Part shown: one piece after another, positions 16,698 through 25,682 of the stretch | Layout of the letters: each line of letters starts with the position of its first letter | Numbering within the stretch: the stretch's first letter is position 1 | Origin: Gammaproteobacteria bacterium | GTDB taxonomy: Bacteria > Pseudomonadota > Gammaproteobacteria > Pseudomonadales > Azotimanducaceae | Length of the DNA stretch: 64,000 nucleotides | Direction: 5' to 3' | NCBI GenBank assembly: GCA_026708185.1 | Contig: JAPOVK010000037.1 | Span: forward strand, 1-64,000 | Made by a program: the position numbers and the translations under genes | Notes under the pieces: generated by a model | Told to the model about the DNA's origin: nothing | What the model saw: the letters and a program-made list of their open reading frames with translations, nothing else | Database searches by the model: none

Positions 16698-17996
16698 ATG
16701 TCGCTGACCGAACAAGCGGTTCTCGATTACGTCCGCCTAAACCCAGACGCGGCTCGGGGGCAGGTTCGTGCGGCCGTGGCGCCAGATCGTAGCGAGACGA
16801 CCGTGTGGCGCGTCCTCAAAACACTCGTCGAGAAAGGGACCTTGACGGTGACGGGCCGCGGGCCGGCCACTCGGTATCGGCTGGCCGGTATCACGCGAAT
16901 CCGTGCCCACCTCCAGACGCCCTACTACCAACGCCCGCCCGTGGGCCACCGGCGCGAGTTTCTCGATGGGTACGTCCCAGGCAGGACGTGGTATCTCGAC
17001 AGCGGCGAACGGGCGCGGCTTGCCGAGGCCGGGTCGACGCCGGAGATGCTACCGGCGGGAACGTACGCGAAGCGGATCCTTACCCGGTTGCTGGTGGATC
17101 TGGCCTGGGCCTCGTCACGCTTGGAAGGCAACACCTACGAGATCTTGGAAACGGAGCGGTTGATCGAGGCCGGACAGGAGGCCGATGGCAAGGATCGCGC
17201 CGAGGCGTTGATGATCTTGAACCACAAGGACGCGATCCAGTACGTGGTGGATGACCTCGAGGATGTGGACGTCGACCGGCGAACTCTCTTCGATCTACAT
17301 GCCCTGCTTGCCAATGGCTTGCTCTACGACCCGGGTCTCGGCGGCCGGTTACGTCGTCTTCCGGTCAGCATTGGGCGTTCCGCGTACCTGCCCTTGGAGG
17401 ACGAGTTCGACATTGCTGCGGAGTTCGAGGCCTTCCTCGGCAAGGCAGGTGCTATCGCGGACCCGTTCGAGTTGTCCTTTTTCGTGCTCGTCCATCTGCC
17501 GTACCTGCAGCCGTTTGCCGATGTCAACAAGCGCACGTCCCGCGTCGCCGCTAATGTTCCTCTCCTCAAGGCGGGCCTCGCGCCATTGTCTTTCGTGGCG
17601 ACGGTCGACCGGGAGTACGTCGATGGAGTGCTCGGCGTATACGAACTCAACGATGTCACCTTGCTCAAGCAGGTGTATCTGGACAGCTATCTGCTTTCCG
17701 CGCGGAACTACACGGCGTTGCGTGAACAGATGGACTCCCCGCACAAGGCCGCGCTCGCCTACCGCGGTTTTGTCCGCGGGGCTGTTCGCCGATGCGTGCT
17801 CGACTGGGAGATGTTTCGGCGTGACGAAGTGCTCGCCATGGCCGCCGAAGCGGGCATTCCGGCGGACGACCGCGACGCCGTCGCCGGGTACGTGAAGGGC
17901 GAGTTCCGCGGCCTGCACGAAGGCAATGCAATCCGCTACGGCTTGGCGCGGGAGAGCGTGGTGCGGCTGATGGGCGTGCCGGCAAGGCTGCGCTAA
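16698..17996 (+). CDS. Fic-domain protein with winged-helix N-terminus and altered Fic motif
   Basis: A 432-residue protein. Residues about 1-65 resemble a winged-helix domain (LSLTEQAVLDYV through RYRLAG). A class II inhibitory helix is seen at 139-145 (SSRLEGN, matching S/T-xxx-E-G/N). The Fic loop reads YLQPFADVNKRTSR (about 269-282): the phosphate-binding D-x-N-K-R is kept, but Gln271 stands where the catalytic histidine of HxFxDxNxR is expected. AMP-transfer by the usual mechanism is therefore doubtful. Fic proteins modify target proteins with AMP or other nucleotides; targets here are unknown. The gene stands alone between an NHL protein and an epimerase. Confidence 0.85.
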   Translation: MSLTEQAVLDYVRLNPDAARGQVRAAVAPDRSETTVWRVLKTLVEKGTLTVTGRGPATRYRLAGITRIRAHLQTPYYQRPPVGHRREFLDGYVPGRTWYLDSGERARLAEAGSTPEMLPAGTYAKRILTRLLVDLAWASSRLEGNTYEILETERLIEAGQEADGKDRAEALMILNHKDAIQYVVDDLEDVDVDRRTLFDLHALLANGLLYDPGLGGRLRRLPVSIGRSAYLPLEDEFDIAAEFEAFLGKAGAIADPFELSFFVLVHLPYLQPFADVNKRTSRVAANVPLLKAGLAPLSFVATVDREYVDGVLGVYELNDVTLLKQVYLDSYLLSARNYTALREQMDSPHKAALAYRGFVRGAVRRCVLDWEMFRRDEVLAMAAEAGIPADDRDAVAGYVKGEFRGLHEGNAIRYGLARESVVRLMGVPARLR

Positions 17997-18027
17997 TCCG
18001 GCGCCTTTTATTCGAGTCGGAGACCTA

Positions 18028-18930
18028 ATGACCAAGACTGTTTTGCTCACCGGTGCAAGCGGCTACATCGCCTCGCAACTGCGCGACGAACTGAAAGCGC
18101 GCTATGACCTGCGCATGGTCGACGTGCGTGCCGAGGATCGTGACGGCGATCCGGTGCCGGGCGTCGAAGTCGCGGACCTCATCGACCCGGACCGAACCCG
18201 CTACACCGCTCTCTTCGAAGGCGTGGATGCGGTCGTGCACCTCGGCTACAAGCGCTCGGGCGGCTTCGGCGGCGAACGCGGCCTCGATGCCTTCGAGGTG
18301 GAACTCGACAACGTGCGCATGGCGGGGAACGTCTACCGCACCGCCTTCGAGGCGGGCGTCGGACGCGTGGTTATGGCGAGTTCCAACCACGCCGCCGACT
18401 TCTACGAGCATGCGCTCATTCACGAGCGCAAGAAGGAGATGGTGTCCCCGGACGAACTGCCCTTGTCGGACAACTTCTACGGCTGGGCCAAGGCCTCCTA
18501 CGAGCTGCTAGGCTTTCCGTACGCCAGCGGCATATTCGGCCGCAAGCTCGAAGTCGTGCAGATCCGGATCGGCGCGCCGCGCGACGTGTCGGGCGCCCGC
18601 TACGAAGGCGACTTGTCCGAGCAGCACACCGGCGGCACGGGATTGAGCAACTTCAAGCGCGACCTGGGCGCCTTCTTAAGTCCCCGGGACCTCTGCCAAC
18701 TGGTGGTCCGGGCCATCGAGACGCCCGACATCGAACGCCCCGACGGCGTGCCGTGGCTGGTCGTCTACGGCATCTCCGGCAATACGCGGGCGTTCTGGTC
18801 CCTGGAGTCGGCGCGCAACGTCCTGGGCTACGCCCCGGAGGACGACGCCGAGGTGAAGTACGCGGCCGATGTGGCCCGGCTGCTCACTGGCGCCGACGCC
18901 AAGATCGGCGGCGGACGCGTCGGCGGTTGA
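18028..18930 (+). CDS. NAD(P)-dependent epimerase/dehydratase-type oxidoreductase (extended SDR)
   Basis: A 300-residue extended SDR starting with the nucleotide-binding motif LLTGASGYIASQL. The active-site YxxxK is YGWAK (in NFYGWAKASYE), with an upstream Ser in VVMASSNHAAD. The layout resembles uronate dehydrogenases and sugar epimerases. A GGAGACCTA ribosome site precedes ATG 18028. Substrate uncertain; a sugar or sugar acid is most likely. Confidence 0.85.
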   Translation: MTKTVLLTGASGYIASQLRDELKARYDLRMVDVRAEDRDGDPVPGVEVADLIDPDRTRYTALFEGVDAVVHLGYKRSGGFGGERGLDAFEVELDNVRMAGNVYRTAFEAGVGRVVMASSNHAADFYEHALIHERKKEMVSPDELPLSDNFYGWAKASYELLGFPYASGIFGRKLEVVQIRIGAPRDVSGARYEGDLSEQHTGGTGLSNFKRDLGAFLSPRDLCQLVVRAIETPDIERPDGVPWLVVYGISGNTRAFWSLESARNVLGYAPEDDAEVKYAADVARLLTGADAKIGGGRVGG

Positions 18931-18990
18931 CCTCGGCGCGCGCAACGCGTTCAATCCGCCGCTTGCCGTGATTTCTTTGAGGGGGGAGGC

Positions 18991-19407
18991 ATGGCCAAAC
19001 AGGGCGTTGTGCCCGACGATTTGACGCGCCCGTTCTGGGAAGCGGCCAACCAGGACCGGCTGGTGATCCAGTGCTGCACGGCTTGCAACCGCCTGCAGCA
19101 TCCGCCGGCGGCGCACTGCCACGGATGTGGTTCGGACGAGGTCGAGTGGAAGGAGATGAGCGGCCGGGGCACGATCTACAACTACGGCGTCGTGCACGAC
19201 TGCCCGATCCGTCTGCTCCAGGACGATCAGCCTTTCAACGTCGCCGTGATCATGCTCGACGAAGACCCGGGTATCCAGATGTACTCCCATCTGCCCGGAA
19301 CCCCCGTGGACGAAGTCCCGGTCCACGCGGCGGTCGAGGTGGTGTTCGAGGAAACGGCCAACGGCCAGAAAGTGCCGGAATGGCGCGTCGTGGCTGGTGA
19401 CCGATGA
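18991..19407 (+). CDS. Zn-ribbon/OB-fold protein (DUF35), thiolase partner
   Basis: A 138-residue DUF35 protein. A rubredoxin-like zinc ribbon is formed by CTAC and CHGC pairs near residues 29-48, followed by an OB-fold (GRGTIYNYGVVHDCPI onward). It overlaps the thiolase by four bases. In known systems such as Ltp2-type aldolases and HMG-CoA synthase complexes, DUF35 proteins bind the thiolase-fold partner and help hold the acyl-CoA. A GAGGGGGGAGG ribosome site precedes the ATG. Confidence 0.88.
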   Translation: MAKQGVVPDDLTRPFWEAANQDRLVIQCCTACNRLQHPPAAHCHGCGSDEVEWKEMSGRGTIYNYGVVHDCPIRLLQDDQPFNVAVIMLDEDPGIQMYSHLPGTPVDEVPVHAAVEVVFEETANGQKVPEWRVVAGDR

Positions 19408-20726
19408 GTACGCCGACTGCGCCGGCCTCGATGTACCGCCCCGACGCGGGCGCGGGCCTATGGGAACACCGCGGCAAGGTGGCCGCCGTCGGCGTCGGCC
19501 ACTCGCCGACCGCACGGCGCTGGGACGGCAGGCCGGAGACTTCCGTCGGGGCAATCAGCCTCACCGCGTTGCGTCGGGCGATCGCCGACGCAGGCGTAGC
19601 GCCCGCCGAGATCGATGGCCTCGTCCTCGATGCGACCACCACCACCGGCGCGTACTGGCCTCCCGGCAAACCGGTTCCGCCCGAAGTACTGAATGCCTAC
19701 AACGCAACGGACGATCCGCTTGACGGGGTCGCCAAGCTAAGTGCCGAGTGGATTCTCGCGAACATGCCCGAACTCACCAACGTGAAGTTCACGATGTACG
19801 GGCCGGGCTGCATGTCGAACGCCATCTGCGTCGCCGCCCAGGCGGTGGGCGACGGGCTCGCCAACACGTGCCTGGTGCTCAAGAGCTGGCACAACTACGA
19901 GGGCCGCTACTACCAGGGCGGCGCCAACGCCGGCGACGCCTTGCCCGGATCCGCAGCGATCCGGGCCCTTTGGGGGACGCCGGCATGCTTCGGCACGGCG
20001 CTGCAGTTCGCCGAGTACTGCCGGAAGTACGGCAAGACGCACGACATGATGGCGCCGTTCATCGAGAACTCGCGCAACAACGGGCTCAAGTTCCCGGAAG
20101 GCTACTGGGCGCAACACCGGCCGGAGCAGATCACCGCCGAGGACTACAAGGCGGCACGCTGGATCGCCAAACCGGCGAACCTCTTCGACAACGACCTACC
20201 GATCATGGTCTCGGCCGCCTACCTCTACACCACCGCCGAACGGGCGCGCGACATGGATCAGAAGCCCGTGTACATCCTCAACCACGCCTGCAGCCGGGGC
20301 CGGCCGCGCAGCCTCACGCCGACGCTCGACGAGGTCGAGGAGGAGACGGCGCGAACCGCCCGCAAGATCTACGAAGGCGCCGGCATCACCGCCGACGACC
20401 TGTCGTTCGAGAACATGTACGACGGCTTCGCGCAGTTCCATCAATTCCACATCGAGGGCCTGGGCTATCGCGGCATGAAGTTCGGCGAGGCGCTCGACTT
20501 CTACCAGGGCGACATCAGCATCTCAGGCCCCAATCCCATCCTGCCGAGCGGCGGCAACGTGGGCTGCGGGCGCAGCCGGTTCTGGATGCACACGGACTGC
20601 ATCCAGCAGTTGCAGCAACGGGCCGGCGCACGGCAAGTCACAGGGGTGAAGCCCGAAATCGCGGTGTCGGGCGGCCCCATGCCCCTCGGCGGACACTTCA
20701 CCGTTTGGAGCGCCTCACCGGATTGA
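19404..20726 (+). CDS. Thiolase-fold acyl-CoA enzyme (lipid-transfer/SCPx-like)
   Basis: A 440-residue thiolase superfamily protein coupled to the DUF35 gene. The nucleophile cysteine is probably in YGPGCMSNAICVAAQAV, and the later conserved blocks are ENMYDGFAQFHQFHIEGL and LPSGGNVGCGRSRFWMH. This thiolase-DUF35 pairing is typical of enzymes that form or break C-C bonds of bulky acyl-CoAs (sterol or branched side-chain retro-aldol or thiolysis). The specific substrate is unknown. The upstream epimerase and downstream HAD protein give no clear hint. Confidence 0.87.
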   Translation: MSTPTAPASMYRPDAGAGLWEHRGKVAAVGVGHSPTARRWDGRPETSVGAISLTALRRAIADAGVAPAEIDGLVLDATTTTGAYWPPGKPVPPEVLNAYNATDDPLDGVAKLSAEWILANMPELTNVKFTMYGPGCMSNAICVAAQAVGDGLANTCLVLKSWHNYEGRYYQGGANAGDALPGSAAIRALWGTPACFGTALQFAEYCRKYGKTHDMMAPFIENSRNNGLKFPEGYWAQHRPEQITAEDYKAARWIAKPANLFDNDLPIMVSAAYLYTTAERARDMDQKPVYILNHACSRGRPRSLTPTLDEVEEETARTARKIYEGAGITADDLSFENMYDGFAQFHQFHIEGLGYRGMKFGEALDFYQGDISISGPNPILPSGGNVGCGRSRFWMHTDCIQQLQQRAGARQVTGVKPEIAVSGGPMPLGGHFTVWSASPD

Positions 20727-20728
20727 CC

Positions 20729-21070
20729 ATGAAACTGATCAGCTTCGACATCGACGGCACCCTCACCGAAGGCGACCCGCCCGGCATCCTGACCATGGAC
20801 CTGGTCCGCGAGGTCAAGGCGCAGGGCTTCCTGGTCGGCAGTTGTTCGGACCGTCCGATCAGCGCCCAACGTGCGATGTGGGAACGCCATGGCATTCCGG
20901 TCGACTTCGCCGTCTCGAAGCACATGCTGCCGGACGTCAAGAGCCAGTTCGAAGCGTCGGTCTACTATCACATCGGCGATCGCGAGGACCTCGACAAGAA
21001 GCCGGCTGAAGCCGCGGGTTTCGAGTTCCTCTGGCCTCACGAAGCGGTCGACATGCCGTGGCTGGAGTGA
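20729..21070 (+). CDS. Minimal HAD-like hydrolase
   Basis: A short 113-residue HAD-fold protein. Motif I is FDIDGTL at the N-terminus (two aspartates), followed by the motif II Ser/Thr-type GSCSDRP, and motif IV lies in YYHIGDREDLDKKPAEAAG. There is no cap domain, so it could act on macromolecules or large phosphorylated ligands. It starts two bases after the thiolase stop and is followed 14 bp later by a sulfatase, so it is probably co-transcribed. Substrate unknown. Confidence 0.8.
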   Translation: MKLISFDIDGTLTEGDPPGILTMDLVREVKAQGFLVGSCSDRPISAQRAMWERHGIPVDFAVSKHMLPDVKSQFEASVYYHIGDREDLDKKPAEAAGFEFLWPHEAVDMPWLE

Positions 21071-21084
21071 GCGGCTAGGCAGAC

Positions 21085-22491
21085 GTGAACCTGCTCTTCG
21101 TCTTCTCCGACCAGCAGCGCTACACGGCGCTGGGAGCGAACGGCAACCCGGTGGTCCGCACGCCGAACCTCGACCGCATGGGGGCACAAGGTTTGGTCGC
21201 CGAGAACATGTTCTCGAATCACCCGCTGTGTTCGCCGTTTCGCGCGATCCTGCTGACCGGCCGCTACGGCTGGCGCAACGGCGTGATCGACAACGAGTAC
21301 GCGCCGTTCCGCGACATCCCGACGCTGCCGGGCGAACTCCGGGCCGCTGGCTACCACACCGGCCACATCGGCGTATGGCACCTTGGCGTCGGACCGTACG
21401 GCCAAGACGATCGCTACGGCTTGGACTACCTGGCCGCGGTGGAAGGCGTTGGCGGCAACTACTTCGACCAGCGCTACTTCGAGAACGAACACGGTCCGAC
21501 GCGCCATGCCGGCTGGTCTCCGGTGGTGGAAACGGACCTCGCCATCCGCTTCCTCGAGAAGCACACGTCGGAGCGACAGCACGACCCGTTCGCCCTTTTC
21601 GTCTCCTGGCGACCGCCGCATTGGCCGTACCCGCAGTACCCGGACGAGTACGGGAACTACGACCCCGCCGACGTGGACCTGCCGGCCAACGTGCCGCCGC
21701 AGATGGCGGACTTCGCTCGCCGCGAGATCGCCGACTACTACGGCTGCTGCACGGGCCTGGACGCCCAGATGGGCAGGCTGCTCGACGTTCTGGACCGCCT
21801 GGACCTGGCGGACGACACGATCGTCTGCTACGCGTCGGATCACGGCGACCACCTGTCCAGCCACGGCTACGGCAAGCCCATGGACGGCTGGATGCACCCC
21901 TCGATGCGGGCCTCGAAGGCGACACCTTACGACGAATCGGCGCACATCCCGTTCCTGGTCCGTTGGCCGGGGGCGATCCGCCCCGGATCCCGGAGCACCG
22001 CGTTCATGGGCGCCATCGACATCGTGCCAAGCCTCTTGGGTGCCTGCGAGGTGCCGCTCCCGGACGGTTTGCAGGGCAGGGACCTTTCCGGCGTGTGGAG
22101 CGGCGCGCCGCTGCCGGACGAGACCGACTCCACCCGAGGTGCCAACGAGTCGGTGTACCTGATGAACATGGGCAACGGATGGCCGAACCGCCATGCCTGG
22201 GTTGGGCGGTGGCGTGGCGTCCGAACCGGACGCTATACCTACGCCCGCTGGTTCGACAACGAGCGCGGGCCTTGGCTATTCGATCGCGAGGAGGATCCGC
22301 TGGAGACGCGCAACATCGTTGGTCTCGCGGAGGCGCGGCCGGCTGTGCAGGAGATGGAAGCCCGCCTGCACCGCTGGATGGAAGCGACGGGCGATCCCTT
22401 CGAGTACGGCAAGCGGGGCCCGCGCGGCTTCATCGACGTCGGTCAGCGCTGGGCAGACCCGGATCGGTGGAAGGACTGGGGCACGGCGTAG
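21085..22491 (+). CDS. Type I sulfatase (formylglycine-dependent)
   Basis: A 468-residue arylsulfatase-superfamily enzyme starting at GTG (MNLLFVFSDQQRYTALG). The first metal-binding aspartate is in FSDQQR. The formylglycine motif is C49-S-P-F-R, followed by ILLTGRYG. The C-terminal alkaline-phosphatase-type metal site is DHGDHLSSHG. It needs conversion of Cys49 to formylglycine, and the likely maturase is the FGE at 27037. There is no obvious signal peptide, so it is probably cytoplasmic. The sulfate-ester substrate is unknown. Confidence 0.9.
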   Translation: MNLLFVFSDQQRYTALGANGNPVVRTPNLDRMGAQGLVAENMFSNHPLCSPFRAILLTGRYGWRNGVIDNEYAPFRDIPTLPGELRAAGYHTGHIGVWHLGVGPYGQDDRYGLDYLAAVEGVGGNYFDQRYFENEHGPTRHAGWSPVVETDLAIRFLEKHTSERQHDPFALFVSWRPPHWPYPQYPDEYGNYDPADVDLPANVPPQMADFARREIADYYGCCTGLDAQMGRLLDVLDRLDLADDTIVCYASDHGDHLSSHGYGKPMDGWMHPSMRASKATPYDESAHIPFLVRWPGAIRPGSRSTAFMGAIDIVPSLLGACEVPLPDGLQGRDLSGVWSGAPLPDETDSTRGANESVYLMNMGNGWPNRHAWVGRWRGVRTGRYTYARWFDNERGPWLFDREEDPLETRNIVGLAEARPAVQEMEARLHRWMEATGDPFEYGKRGPRGFIDVGQRWADPDRWKDWGTA

Positions 22492-22503
22492 TCGCCGCCT
22501 CGT

Positions 22504-23391
22504 TTACGCCAACACCAGCACCAGCACGCCGACCATGATCAGCGCGATGCCGAGCGACTCCGCCGGGGTCGGTCGTTCGCGGAAGAAGAGCACCGAGGCA
22601 GCGAACGCGAAAACGAGTTCGATTTGACCGACGGCCCGCACGTACGCGGCGTTCTCCAGCGTCATCGCCGTGAACCAGCCGGCGGATCCGAGCATCCCCA
22701 CCAGTCCGACGGGCCAGGCGCTGCGCCAGCACTTCAGGACGCGCACGAGTTCGCCGGACTCGCGGACGCGAATCCACAGGCCCATGCCGACGGTTTGCAG
22801 CACCACGGTGAACGCGAGCGTGAAAGCCGCGCGCATCAGCACGCCCCCATCGGCGAGAGCCAGCGCCCCGGCCCGGTAGCACACCGCGCTCAGGCCCAGG
22901 AGGCCGCCGCTCGCGAGTCCGATCAGGGCGGCGTGGCCCGTCCAGGCGGGCCGCGAGGCGTCCCGCACGAAGGAGATCAGCACGACACCGACCAGGCTCA
23001 CCACGATCGCGAGGGCGCCGGTGGTGGTCACCATTTCGCCCAGGATGACGAGACTGAAAACGGCCGTCTGCACGACTTCGGTCTTCGAATACGCGATGCC
23101 GGTCGCGAAGTTCCGGAGCGAAAACAGGTAGACCAGGAGTGCGGTGCCGACGACTTGGGAGACCCCGCCGGCCGCCGCGAACAGCACGAAGCGGGCATTG
23201 GGCATCGGCAACGCGGTCTCCGGGCCCAAGGTGAGCAGCAACGGGTAGGCGAGCGCAAACGGCACCGCATAGATGAACCGGCAATAGGTTGCGCCGTTGA
23301 CGGACAGTCTCACGAGAAGGCGCTTCTGCAGCGCCGAACGCAGGTTCTGCAGGAACGCCGCGGCGATGGTGATCGGAATCCAGAGTTCTAT
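22504..23391 (-). CDS. EamA/DMT-family transporter, probable AUA start codon
   Basis: An EamA-type drug/metabolite transporter with ten hydrophobic segments. The first conventional start in frame is GTG 23313 (VRLSVNGATYCRF), but the frame continues upstream as (ATA)ELWIPITIAAAFLQNLRSALQKRL, which is the natural first helix of this family. ATA at 23389-23391 has GAGAGG exactly six bases upstream, so an AUA start giving a 295-residue protein is most likely. It lies 10 bp after the stop of the FAD oxidoreductase and is probably co-transcribed with it. Substrate unknown. Confidence 0.8.
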   Translation of the reverse strand: MELWIPITIAAAFLQNLRSALQKRLLVRLSVNGATYCRFIYAVPFALAYPLLLTLGPETALPMPNARFVLFAAAGGVSQVVGTALLVYLFSLRNFATGIAYSKTEVVQTAVFSLVILGEMVTTTGALAIVVSLVGVVLISFVRDASRPAWTGHAALIGLASGGLLGLSAVCYRAGALALADGGVLMRAAFTLAFTVVLQTVGMGLWIRVRESGELVRVLKCWRSAWPVGLVGMLGSAGWFTAMTLENAAYVRAVGQIELVFAFAASVLFFRERPTPAESLGIALIMVGVLVLVLA

Positions 23392-23401
23392 GAACGTCCT
23401 C

Positions 23402-24847
23402 TCACGCCTTTCTGAAGCGCCACCCGTGCAAGGTGCGTCCGTAGAAGTTGAACCACTTCCGCGCCTCGGAATCGCCGAACGGATAGTCCGCTCCGAGCTG
23501 CCTCGCCACGGCGAGGCCCGTCACGAAGCAGGTCTCTTGGCTGTTCACCAGGGTGTGCGCGCCGCAGTACCAGCTTTTCCGCCTGCCTTGGAGGAAGCGG
23601 AAAACATGGATCAGCAAGGCAACGTGACGGACGTCGTGGACGACATGCTGGAACCACCGCTTCTCGACGATCGTGTCGGCGTCGATGGCGTTCGTCGCGT
23701 TGTAAGTCACGAGGCACGGCTTGTCCGAGGCATTCGCCCACGGCTGCTGATTGTGCATGATGTAGGTGATTTCGTAGTTGTCCGGGCGAGCGCCGTACTG
23801 CTCGATGTGGTTGCTCCGGGTGGCAAGCACATCGACCTCGTCCTCGGGTAGGACCGAGGCGTCCGAGTGAACGACGGTGTGGTTGTGCAGTTCGCTCTCG
23901 TAGCGCACGGACGCCAGGAGCCAGCTCTCGAGGAAGGTCGGTCTGTCGAGGATCATCAGCGTCTGGTTCGCGTTGCACGCGAAGACGACGTCGTCGAAGG
24001 TCTCCGTTTCGCCAGCCTCGTCCTCGACGACAACGCCGTCCCGGGACCGGAACACCTTGCGAACCCGACGGTTGAGGTCGATCCGGTCCCGGAATGCCGC
24101 GGTCATCGCCTCGTAGAGGCGGCGCGTGCCCCCGTCCCAGGTCTGCATCGGGGTGGCGGACTCGATGTCGAAGAAATCGAGATAACGGCAGAACAGCGAC
24201 GCGGGCATGTCGAAGACGTTCGTGGCCATCAGGAAGTTCACGAACATCGGCTTCAGGACCTTGTACCGGAAATCACCGGAGAACCGCCCGAGGTTGAGAA
24301 CCGTGCCCATGCTCACGTAGTTGAACGGGTTGAGGGCGTTGAGCAGTCGCGATCGGGACCGGGTGAGCCGACCGAACCGTTTCAGACGCTTGAGAAGCTT
24401 CTGGAACTTCGCGATCTCAGCACCCAACTGCCGTCGGATGTCGGAGTCGAAGTCGTGTGCGTAGACTCCGCCCCGGTACCGAACGCTGTAGCTGAACCGG
24501 GTGTCGACCAGGTCGATTCCGTGCTCCGCCATGAACAGCAGCACATGGTGGTACACGGACGGGATGCACGCCGTGACGGAGATGTCGAAGGGGATCGAGG
24601 TGCCGTCGTCCTGCGGCATGTCGGCGGTGACCGCGTTGCCGCCGATCCGATCCTCCGCCTCGTACACGCGGAAGTCGAAGCGGCCCGGGTGCCGATGCAG
24701 CGCCCACGCCGCCCCCAGCCCGGACACGCCCGCTCCGATGATCGCAACCCGTCTCGGCGAGGTCTCGGTGTGCGTCGCTCCGGCCACGTCCCTGATCTTG
24801 CCCCCCGTTGGGCAATTTTGGTCATAGCGGGCTGGACAACCAAGCAC
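23402..24847 (-). CDS. FAD/NAD-binding oxidoreductase (COG2907-like amine-oxidase fold)
   Basis: A protein of up to 481 residues. The FAD dinucleotide-binding motif is VAIIGAGVSGLGAAWAL, with the acidic VYEAEDRIGG 25 residues later and a C-terminal ETCFVTGLAVARQLGADYP block. This matches predicted NAD/FAD-binding proteins often found near cyclopropane or fatty-acid modification genes, though none is seen here. Start options are GTG 24847 and GTG 24787 (VAGATHTETSPRRVAIIG), and the second places the Rossmann motif more normally. It is followed in the same direction by the EamA transporter. Confidence 0.82.
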   Translation of the reverse strand: MLGCPARYDQNCPTGGKIRDVAGATHTETSPRRVAIIGAGVSGLGAAWALHRHPGRFDFRVYEAEDRIGGNAVTADMPQDDGTSIPFDISVTACIPSVYHHVLLFMAEHGIDLVDTRFSYSVRYRGGVYAHDFDSDIRRQLGAEIAKFQKLLKRLKRFGRLTRSRSRLLNALNPFNYVSMGTVLNLGRFSGDFRYKVLKPMFVNFLMATNVFDMPASLFCRYLDFFDIESATPMQTWDGGTRRLYEAMTAAFRDRIDLNRRVRKVFRSRDGVVVEDEAGETETFDDVVFACNANQTLMILDRPTFLESWLLASVRYESELHNHTVVHSDASVLPEDEVDVLATRSNHIEQYGARPDNYEITYIMHNQQPWANASDKPCLVTYNATNAIDADTIVEKRWFQHVVHDVRHVALLIHVFRFLQGRRKSWYCGAHTLVNSQETCFVTGLAVARQLGADYPFGDSEARKWFNFYGRTLHGWRFRKA

Positions 24848-24941
24848 TTACCGTTGCCGAGCCCCTCGCAGCCGGTCGGCGGTCGTGCCGTTTGCACGCG
24901 ATGGTACGCTTTCGGCGGAGTAACCCGTTCGGGGAGGTCGC

Positions 24942-25682
24942 ATGCCAAGGGACCGCCGTCGCGCATGGATGGCGCGGGGGCCCGCGAGTGCTGCGGTCAC
25001 CGACTCCCGCGCGAGAATCCTCCGTCGACTGGACATCGTGTCCGCGCCGCTGATCCTCCTGTCCGTCGTCTCCCTGGCGTTCAGCACGGAGATTGACTCG
25101 GCGTCGCCATGGGTTGCGTACCTCGACCATTTCGAAACCGGGCTGTCGGTCGCATTCACCGCGGAGTACATCACGCGGCTCTGCCTTGGCGGCCGGCGCT
25201 ACGCGTTCAGCTTCTTCGGTTTCGTCGACTTCCTGGCCGGTCTGCCGGGGATGCTGGTGCTCGGCGGTGGCCACGACCTCCTAGTGTTGCGAACGCTACG
25301 CGTCTTCCGCCTGGTGTCGCTGTTGAAGATCGGCCGCTACGGTGGCGCCGCGGCGAGGCTCGGGCGCGCACTGCACTCGGTTCGCGAGGAGTTCGCGCTG
25401 CTGGCGGGCGTCGCCGCGACCGTGCTCTGCTTGGCCGCATTCGGGATCCGGTACTTCGAACACGAGGCGCAGCCCGAACACTTCTCGACGTTCGGCGAAT
25501 GCCTCTGGTGGGCCGTGGTGTCGCTGACCACGGTGGGCTACGGGGACATCTACCCCGAGACGGCCGGTGGGAAGGTTTTCGCTTCGGTCGTCTTGTTGCT
25601 TTCGGTGGGGATCATAGCGGCGCCCGCCGGCCTGATCGCCGCAGCGCTGTCGACCCAGAGAAGCGCGGACGACGACACCTAA
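24942..25682 (+). CDS. Voltage-gated potassium channel (6TM)
   Basis: A 246-residue ion-transport protein. The S4-like arginine helix is LRTLRVFRLVSLLKIGR, and the pore selectivity filter is TTVGYGD, which is diagnostic for K+. Hydrophobic segments before S4 and after the filter complete a KvAP-like subunit. No cytoplasmic RCK/TrkA-N domain follows. Starts at ATG behind GGGGAGG. It is divergent from the FAD oxidoreductase across about 94 bp. Confidence 0.92.
   Translation: MPRDRRRAWMARGPASAAVTDSRARILRRLDIVSAPLILLSVVSLAFSTEIDSASPWVAYLDHFETGLSVAFTAEYITRLCLGGRRYAFSFFGFVDFLAGLPGMLVLGGGHDLLVLRTLRVFRLVSLLKIGRYGGAAARLGRALHSVREEFALLAGVAATVLCLAAFGIRYFEHEAQPEHFSTFGECLWWAVVSLTTVGYGDIYPETAGGKVFASVVLLLSVGIIAAPAGLIAAALSTQRSADDDT

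Noticed and set aside
19748-21070. A 440-residue protein overlapping the thiolase
   Set aside because: It is an out-of-frame reading of the thiolase; only the end, from ATG 20729, is a real HAD gene.
20501-21925. Long minus-strand reading frame
   Set aside because: Arg/Ser/Pro-rich antisense of the thiolase and sulfatase, typical of GC-rich shadow frames.
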